A stretch of 64,000 nucleotides of DNA from positions 21,400,995-21,464,994 of the forward strand of contig CP141142.1 of assembly GCA_035235625.1 (NCBI GenBank), written 5' to 3'. Position numbers and translations under genes: made by a program. Of the stretch, positions 58,429 to 64,000 are shown piece after piece (within the stretch, counting starts at the first letter, position 1; every line of letters starts with the position of its first letter). The notes beneath the pieces are model-generated. The model was not told the origin of the DNA, searched no databases, and saw nothing but the letters and a program-made list of their open reading frames with translations. This stretch comes from Saururus chinensis. Lineage: Eukaryota; Streptophyta; Magnoliopsida; Piperales; Saururaceae.

Positions 58429-59065
58429 ATGGGTTCCTAGCGGCCAAACAAAGATAAGTCTAGTTGAGGGTAGCAGCAAACAACATCAAATTTGCACCCC
58501 CATGGCCCAAAAACAAATTTAAGTGGGGAGAAAAACCGAAGACAAGTTCGATACCTCATGGATGAGCGAAGAGGACATGGCGATGGTCATAGTCGGTACC
58601 AATAGACTTGTGGCGGTAAGGTGAAGAGAATCCCGACAAGAACTAGTGAAATCCGACGAAAGAGGAGGGAGAATGGAGCGACTAGAAATGAACTCAGGTT
58701 TTCTCACAATGTTACTAAACATGAAATGTTTTTGGAAGAAGAAAGTTTCTAGAATCCGTTCTTGGGGTTCCAAATTTATATAATCTTTTTTTCCACTTAT
58801 ATCCCCATCGCGCGTTTAACTCTTGTTTATGCATTGTATGTCTAAAATTCATTCCGAAAGCGTGCAGCAAGGCCCGTGGCCTGCAACTAATCCTCACACC
58901 CGACTCTACGAGTATAAATATAGGGGAAAATGCACGAATACAAATACACCAAAGCGTCACATTTTCCAGCCAAAATGACTAGAAAAATAGCAGAAAAATC
59001 AGTGACATTACAAATGCAACTATGTGATCACCACCATCCTTCTAATGTAGAAGGCCGATTGCAGT

Positions 59066-59191
59066 TTAGCAAATACTCAATTTCTCCATCGTTTCCACTT
59101 TATTGAGCATATCCGTTGGATTCTCCTTAGTATGTATCTTCTCTAGGAAGACCTTGTCTTCAACAACTTCTCTCACAAAATGATATTTGAT
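59066..59191 (-). pseudogene. Copia polyprotein C-terminus (minus strand)
   Basis: Reads I-K-Y-H-F-V-R-E-V-V-E-D-K-V-F-L-E-K-I-H, then N-P-T-D-M-L-N-K-V and ends at a TAA (59066-59068). This is the conserved end of copia RNase H. The block upstream on the minus strand (above 59191) is lost. Together with 48942-49494 it forms one copia 3' end split by LTR4. Confidence 0.87.
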
Positions 59192-60191
59192 AAAAAAAAT
59201 CTAGATTTTTTTGGAATTTTTTTGAGTAGTATAGACTCCACTGGAGTGAAAATAGGTAATTAGTTAAGTGGCTAGGCAGGCTTGCAAGACTGGGGCTAAG
59301 CAGTAGTTAACCCAAAATTGGAACCGATTTGATCTCCTTTGATTTTGTTTGATGTAATTGGATAAACTTGGAAAAGAAATCAACAAATAAGAAAACTTGC
59401 CTTGTGAAGGCAAATCCCCAAGATAGGCCACCTGCCCTCCCTTTCTCTTTTTCCTCCCCTCTTGGTTGAGCCCTATAATTGCCAGCCTTTCTTGTGGTGG
59501 CCAAACAAGCCCTCCATTGTCTCTTTTATTATTTGCTTCCTCTTCTATTCTAATCCACTATCTTATATCTCTTATTGGCCTAATCCCTTACTACCATTGA
59601 GCCTTCATTTTGGACCTAAGCTTACTTGAGAAAGCATCAGTTTTTTTGGGGGGGGATTCCACTTCGGCTTTGTTCACCATTAGAGAAGCATTCTAATGAG
59701 ATCTTTGAATCGATTTGAGGCAGGTTTTGTGGATCCTTTTTATGGTTTGATTGATTGTGTGATTTCAAGTTCAATTCTTAGTGTTTAAATTCTTGAACTA
59801 GGATTTAAGCAAGAAAGGGATTCTCTTTTTCTCTCTTCTTCAAGATTCAAATTTTGGGATTCGATTTCAAAGTAAGTGACTTCTCACTTTTTGATCCACT
59901 ATTTCATGGCTATTTTCATGTATGATTTGAGAGGATTAATGCTTAGGGTCATGTTTCAAGTAGGGTATTACATGATTTGTGTAGTTATTGAGAAGCCTAA
60001 TTTTGAAAGCATGATGATAGATGTCGTAGCTAATTCTTAGTCCTCTTTCATGTCAATTTTCCTTAGATATGATGTTCTTATTTGTTTTAGTTGATGGTTG
60101 ATTCAGATTCCAGGCTTATGTCTTAATTGTTCTATGCTATGATGTTCCCAAAATTCATTGTGTCTCCGGTTTGGTCAATTTTGTTCAAGGC
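59192..60191. other. Non-coding, LTR- or leader-like
   Basis: No protein motif. 59810-59900 has pyrimidine-rich sequence then 'caaagtaagtgac', like a splice donor after an untranslated leader, similar to the inside of gypsy LTRs. Origin not resolved. Confidence 0.4.
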
Positions 60192-60860
60192 TGATATGAT
60201 CCTAATTAGACTAGATTAATTTCTTCTCCTATATTCAATAAGATTAATGAATTCTTATTGTAGTGCACAATCAATTGTAAGGATGTCAATAAAAATCTAA
60301 AGTTAGCTTATCTGTCTTAATCCTTCTCTTCACTTCCCTTTCTCCTTAATTTTTCATTTGTAGACCCCTTCGTCTGCATCATTGGTAGCTGAGGGAGATT
60401 TTGCTCCCTATGCCCTCCCACCCACCCTATTGCCACCAGGAGTGACCCATAGAAAAGACCACTTGCCTACATCAAGAAGCCCCCCATGGCAGCAGATTCC
60501 TCGACTCTCTATGACGTGCCTTTCTTGGAGTCCTCCCCCACTCGCCTTCACACCTGCACACAACAACTGAAACACCAATTCAAAGTGATAGTTTTCGAGC
60601 TAACTGAATTGAAGGCTGACCTTGCTGCCAACCAAGCTGAGATGTCCCGCCATTTTGACAGGAACAGAGAAGAGAATGTTTGTCGTTTCAATGAGGATAT
60701 AGAAGAAATCGGTCACCACTTTGATGAGGTGATGCGATCCTTATCTTTGTTCGCACTCTCTGTCCACTCGCAATAGTCGCGTTCATCAGAGCCTTTCAGC
60801 ACCTCTTCCTCGATGGCGACTGGCCGACTACTTTTGTAGAGGCATTAGTCGTAAGAGCAT
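60192..60860 (+). mobile_element. Truncated third copy of the gag-type family: LTR plus gag N-terminus
   Basis: A short LTR (60192-60381, TGATATGATCC to GTCTGCATCA) precedes a primer-site-like TGGTAGCTGAGG. An open frame from 60486 to 60776 (96 codons) reads D-S-S-T-L-Y-D-V-P-F-L-E-S-S-P-T-R-L, matching the gag start at 31465-31550, and then is Glu/Lys-rich (E-L-K-A-D-L-A-A-N-Q-A-E-M, likely coiled coil). It stops with TAG and no later gag region follows. Confidence 0.75.
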
Positions 60861-61320
60861 ATGTATCATATGTCTTAGTTTATTGCTAGATTTCTTTGTC
60901 AATAAGAAAGTAGTTACACATTCAATACAAAAACACTAGGCATGCATATATAATCAATTGAAATAATAAAAGTTATCCTTATCATGCTTGAACGTTTATC
61001 ATTAGTGTCTAAATCCATAGAACATGAATTTTAGCAATATCCGTCAACAAACATCATACAAACATGAATTTAAAGTTTTCTTTTGATCTACTTCCCCAAA
61101 TTGGAAACCTATTTGCCGATTTGTTGCAAGATATAGTATGCTGAAATTCGATTGCGCGCTGCCCCTTTCTGCTTGCTCCTACTTTGATCTTCAAAGTTAA
61201 TGTCCTACAAAGACACAAAATAAAAACAAGTTAGAACCCAATGATTGGTAAACTAAGAAAAAACCCTAAAATTAAGAATTATGATAAGTAAAATTATAGA
61301 ACTCGGTTGAATCATCACTC

Positions 61321-61340
61321 AATCCTTGGCAATGGTGCCA
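61321..61340 (-). promoter_or_regulatory. tRNA-Asp-type primer binding site
   Basis: The minus strand reads TGGCACCATTGCCAAGGATT. This is a mutated form of TGGCGCCGTTGCCGGGGA, the primer site of plant Tat/Athila-lineage gypsy elements. It implies a minus-strand LTR to its right and interior to its left. Confidence 0.7.
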
Positions 61341-63652
61341 AAAACATGATGTAAAATTTACTAAATATACTCGCAAGTGGATGAATCAAATGTAGAAAAG
61401 TGGCTAAATGAGGTCGATCTCACTAGGATTGATTCAATTCAACTAAATCTAAAATATTACTTTACTAATTCAAGCAAATAAATTGATTTTAATTAACTAA
61501 AATGACTAAAGTGTAATGAAAAATCAATGTAAAAGAATACCAAGGCATTGAATCCAATTCTATCTTTACTTGAATTTATAAGTCTCAAATTGATGTACCT
61601 GTCTTGTTCCTCTCAGACACATGCATCAAAAATTGCGCATACTCTTTTTGCACATATGCAACTATGACTGTCAAACCAGATTAGAAAAACCTCTCTCTCA
61701 AGCATAGATTTCAAATAAAAAAAATTTAAAACTTCATTCAAAAAGTACCTTAGAGTGCACCCACTCTTCTTTGACACGAGCATTCTTTGGTTCGATTTCA
61801 TCTACTAAACAACCCTACCCTCTTCAAGCGCATAGAATTGAAAAGAATAAAATTTTCATTAAACACATGGAATAAAGTCATACATCAATTCAAAACATAA
61901 ATAAAAACAAAGAAAGAGTAGAATCAAATTTGTTTAGGGCTTCATTTAAGCCTTGGCAATGAATTTAACTAGCCATGAATGTTGGAGAAAAGATTTGATT
62001 CGAACAATAACTCATGAACAGTGTCATCTTCCTCCTCAGGTGCTATAGTAACCACAACTGAGGTTTTTTCTTCTTCTATTTTGGTTCTGAAACTTTCCCT
62101 TTATTAACACTCCTTGGCTATCTCAATCTTCCACACTTCCCTTCTAAATTGTTTCTTCCTTTCTTTCCACACTTCCCTTCTAAATTGTTTCTTCCTTTCT
62201 TTCCTTTGATTCGAACTTGCTATTCCTTGTTTTCCTCTTATTTGAACTTCCACACTTGTTGCTTCATTCCAGCTACTACTCTCCACCTTCATCCACTTAG
62301 TTTTAGCTTAGGAGTTTTTCAACTTTGAACTAGTTTAGGACACTTGCATATAAATTCATCCTGAATGCTCCAAAATGGCAATTTTATCGATTAAGCTCGT
62401 CAAGCCCTATAAAACATAATTAAACTCTAATTAGCCAACAATAATATAAAAAAAAGTCCTAAAATGAATGAAATAAGGATAAATGGTTATATTACATGCA
62501 TATCAAATACTCCAAACCTACATTTTTTTAGTCCTCGAACAAAACTAAAATAAAAAATAAATAGAAAACAAAACTAACAACTCTACTTCTATACGAAATC
62601 TCGATTACAATTAACATATGCAACAAGCCTTTAAACCCCTAGCTTACACTAGTGGATGAGTTATAGTCTTGTGAGGGTTTGCATTAAATGTGCCTACAAA
62701 ATTCAAAACTAGAAAACAAAATTAAAATCAAAACCAATGGAAATTTTGCATATCAGCTCCTCTTAAATATGTGACAACATTTAGCAAATCAGTCATACTA
62801 TGTGCAATTTATAGTAAAACTTGACTTATGAAATAATAATTCATTTTAACAACTTCATATTGGTGGCAAGTACTCATACATAATATAAATATTTTAAAAA
62901 CACAGAGCCAAGTGATTACACAATCCTAATCTCATGAATCTAACAACTCAATGTGTCTCACATCAACTAAGCAATTTAAATTTGACACTTAGAACATACA
63001 TTGGCATCCATTCATCTGAAAGATATCATAATAGAGAAACATGCAAACCATTCCTTGAAAAGTAAAATAACCGAAATCATGATATAACTACATAATGTGC
63101 TACTAGACTTATATGCTCATCTCACATGACATGTATAAGGCTTAGCCTTCTTAAGCTTTCTATAAGATCCATTTAACAAGTGTTAGGCACCCCCAATCTA
63201 GTTGGCTAAGGGCACTAGGTGTTGAAACACCCCTCAGACTTAATAACTTGAACCAAATAGGCTACAATGCTACGCTTGTCATAAATTAGTCAACTTTATC
63301 TTTGGACTTGGACACAGGCACACCAAAGCTTGGTTTACTCAATAGAGATGCTTAGTTAGGCTTGCCCCATAAAAGATGCTGAATGAGATATATATTTTTC
63401 TCTAATTCAATATGCTCTGATCTACTTTACTGTAATCCTATTTGTTTTGATCTATTTTGCTCTATCCAGTGAAAGAAAGAGATGTCTGACTCCTATGACT
63501 CCAATGATTTAATAGATTTTGCCTGACTACAATGATTTATTAGATTTTGTCTGACTATGATGATACGTTAGATTTTGTGACTCCAAATAATTTATCGGAT
63601 TATAAGTATATAAAATATATGATTTAATAATGCCTAGTAAATGTATTAACCA
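61341..63652 (-). other. Probable Tat/Athila-like LTR and unassigned AT-rich DNA
   Basis: Sequence next to the primer site ('actcgcaagtggatgaatc') fits the U5 end of such LTRs. The upper border is not visible. A 36-bp unit is duplicated at 62133-62204 ('acacttcccttctaaattg'). Imperfect 'gattttgtctgacta-gatgat' repeats lie at 63500-63560. No gene seen. Confidence 0.45.
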
Positions 63653-63790
63653 ATAGGCAAAACTAAGTTGGGATCCGATCTGATTAGAATAACATTGGAG
63701 ATGTTATCCAATTAGTACGTAAATAACCAACGTTATGACAATGTTAGCCCGATCTAATTAATAATAAAATATAATTTTATTTTAGTTAGG
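63653..63790 (+). repeat. LTR1/LTR2-type LTR scrap
   Basis: 'aggcaaaacta', 'ggatccgatct', 'acattggagatgtt' and 'gttagcccgatct' match 1818-1925 and 16394-16500. Confidence 0.75.
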
Positions 63791-63935
63791 GCATAGTGAA
63801 GTGTTGAAATATATAATGCCCAAAGGAACATTATAACTCTCGTACAAAGAATTTATTCATGAAAAAAAAAATTGCCCTCATGTTTTTTAAGCCTAGGATC
63901 ACATTAGTCCATTGAGTTTAAGGGCCTCTGGGTCT

Positions 63936-64000
63936 CGGAAGTGTTTTTCATGCTCCCTCTTTAATATGAGCTAAGCGTAAGGAACAACGCATGGGAGCTA
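63936..64000 (+). repeat. Start of a fourth segmental-duplication unit at the window edge
   Basis: 'ggaagtgtttttcatgctcc' matches 27747 in unit 2, and 'gtaaggaac--gcatgggagc' matches 39232-39250 in unit 3. It runs off the window. Confidence 0.6.

Larger units (their letters stand above)
49495..59012 (-). mobile_element. Solo LTR (LTR4), about 4.45 kb without its insert, nested in copia
   Basis: Begins TGTAATGCCCGAG and ends GTGACATTACA. Flanks AATGT (49490-49494) and AATGC (59013-59017) make a TSD with one mismatch. Layout (minisatellites on the left, GC-rich part on the right, short 'ccttgtaatcc' block at 52313) parallels the minus-strand LTR3, hence the strand call, which is an inference. 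No gag or pol of its own. Split by the chromovirus at 53372-58428. Confidence 0.72.

Overview
The window is repeat-dense nuclear DNA from a flowering plant. Evidence: plant-type Ty1/copia and Ty3/gypsy retrotransposons, a CACTA transposon, spliced genes with GT-AG introns, and a small secreted protein of the plant-only organ-specific family (PF10950 type). Species cannot be named. There are no bacterial genes, CRISPR arrays, rRNA or tRNA genes that I can see.

Only two genes look intact and host-encoded: paralogous two-exon organ-specific protein genes on the minus strand (25691-26514 and 29836-30709). They sit in a head-to-tail segmental duplication. Unit 1 is 11341-11662 continued at 21582 to about 26930; unit 2 is about 26935-31085 continued at 38036; unit 3 runs to 39767 and continues at 47015-48941. 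The third unit is cut by a retrotransposon just where its gene should begin, and a fourth starts at the right edge (about 63936).

Everything else is mostly transposons nested in these units, often with readable target-site duplications (TSDs). Unit 1 holds a minus-strand solo LTR (11663-21581, TSD TGAAT), which holds a plus-strand solo LTR (13546-20342, TSD GAAAT), which holds a young non-autonomous LTR element (16937-20313, TSD AAAGG). Unit 2 holds a tandem LTR-int-LTR-int-LTR array of a gypsy-like family that keeps gag and protease but has no reverse transcriptase or integrase (31086-38030). Unit 3 holds a 7.2-kb CACTA element (39768-47014, TSD TCT), a 677-bp PIF/Harbinger-like MITE (47990-48666, TSD TTA) and a minus-strand copia element (48942-49494 plus 59013-59191). 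That copia is split by a solo LTR (49495-59012), itself split by a decayed chromovirus (53372-58428, TSD ATGGG).

The left end (1-11340) has a partial long LTR and a decayed copia polyprotein (2770-7896) interrupted by a small TRIM-like element and bracketed by an inverted pair of similar arms. A short minus-strand gypsy reverse-transcriptase scrap lies at 8787-8930. The right end (59192-64000) has a third copy of the gag-type family, a tRNA-Asp type primer site on the minus strand and LTR scraps.

The most notable object is the CACTA element. It carries, on its minus strand, a multi-exon piece of an AHK1-like osmosensor histidine kinase gene with splice sites still in place. The phospho-acceptor histidine exon and the ATP-binding G1/F/G2 boxes are missing.
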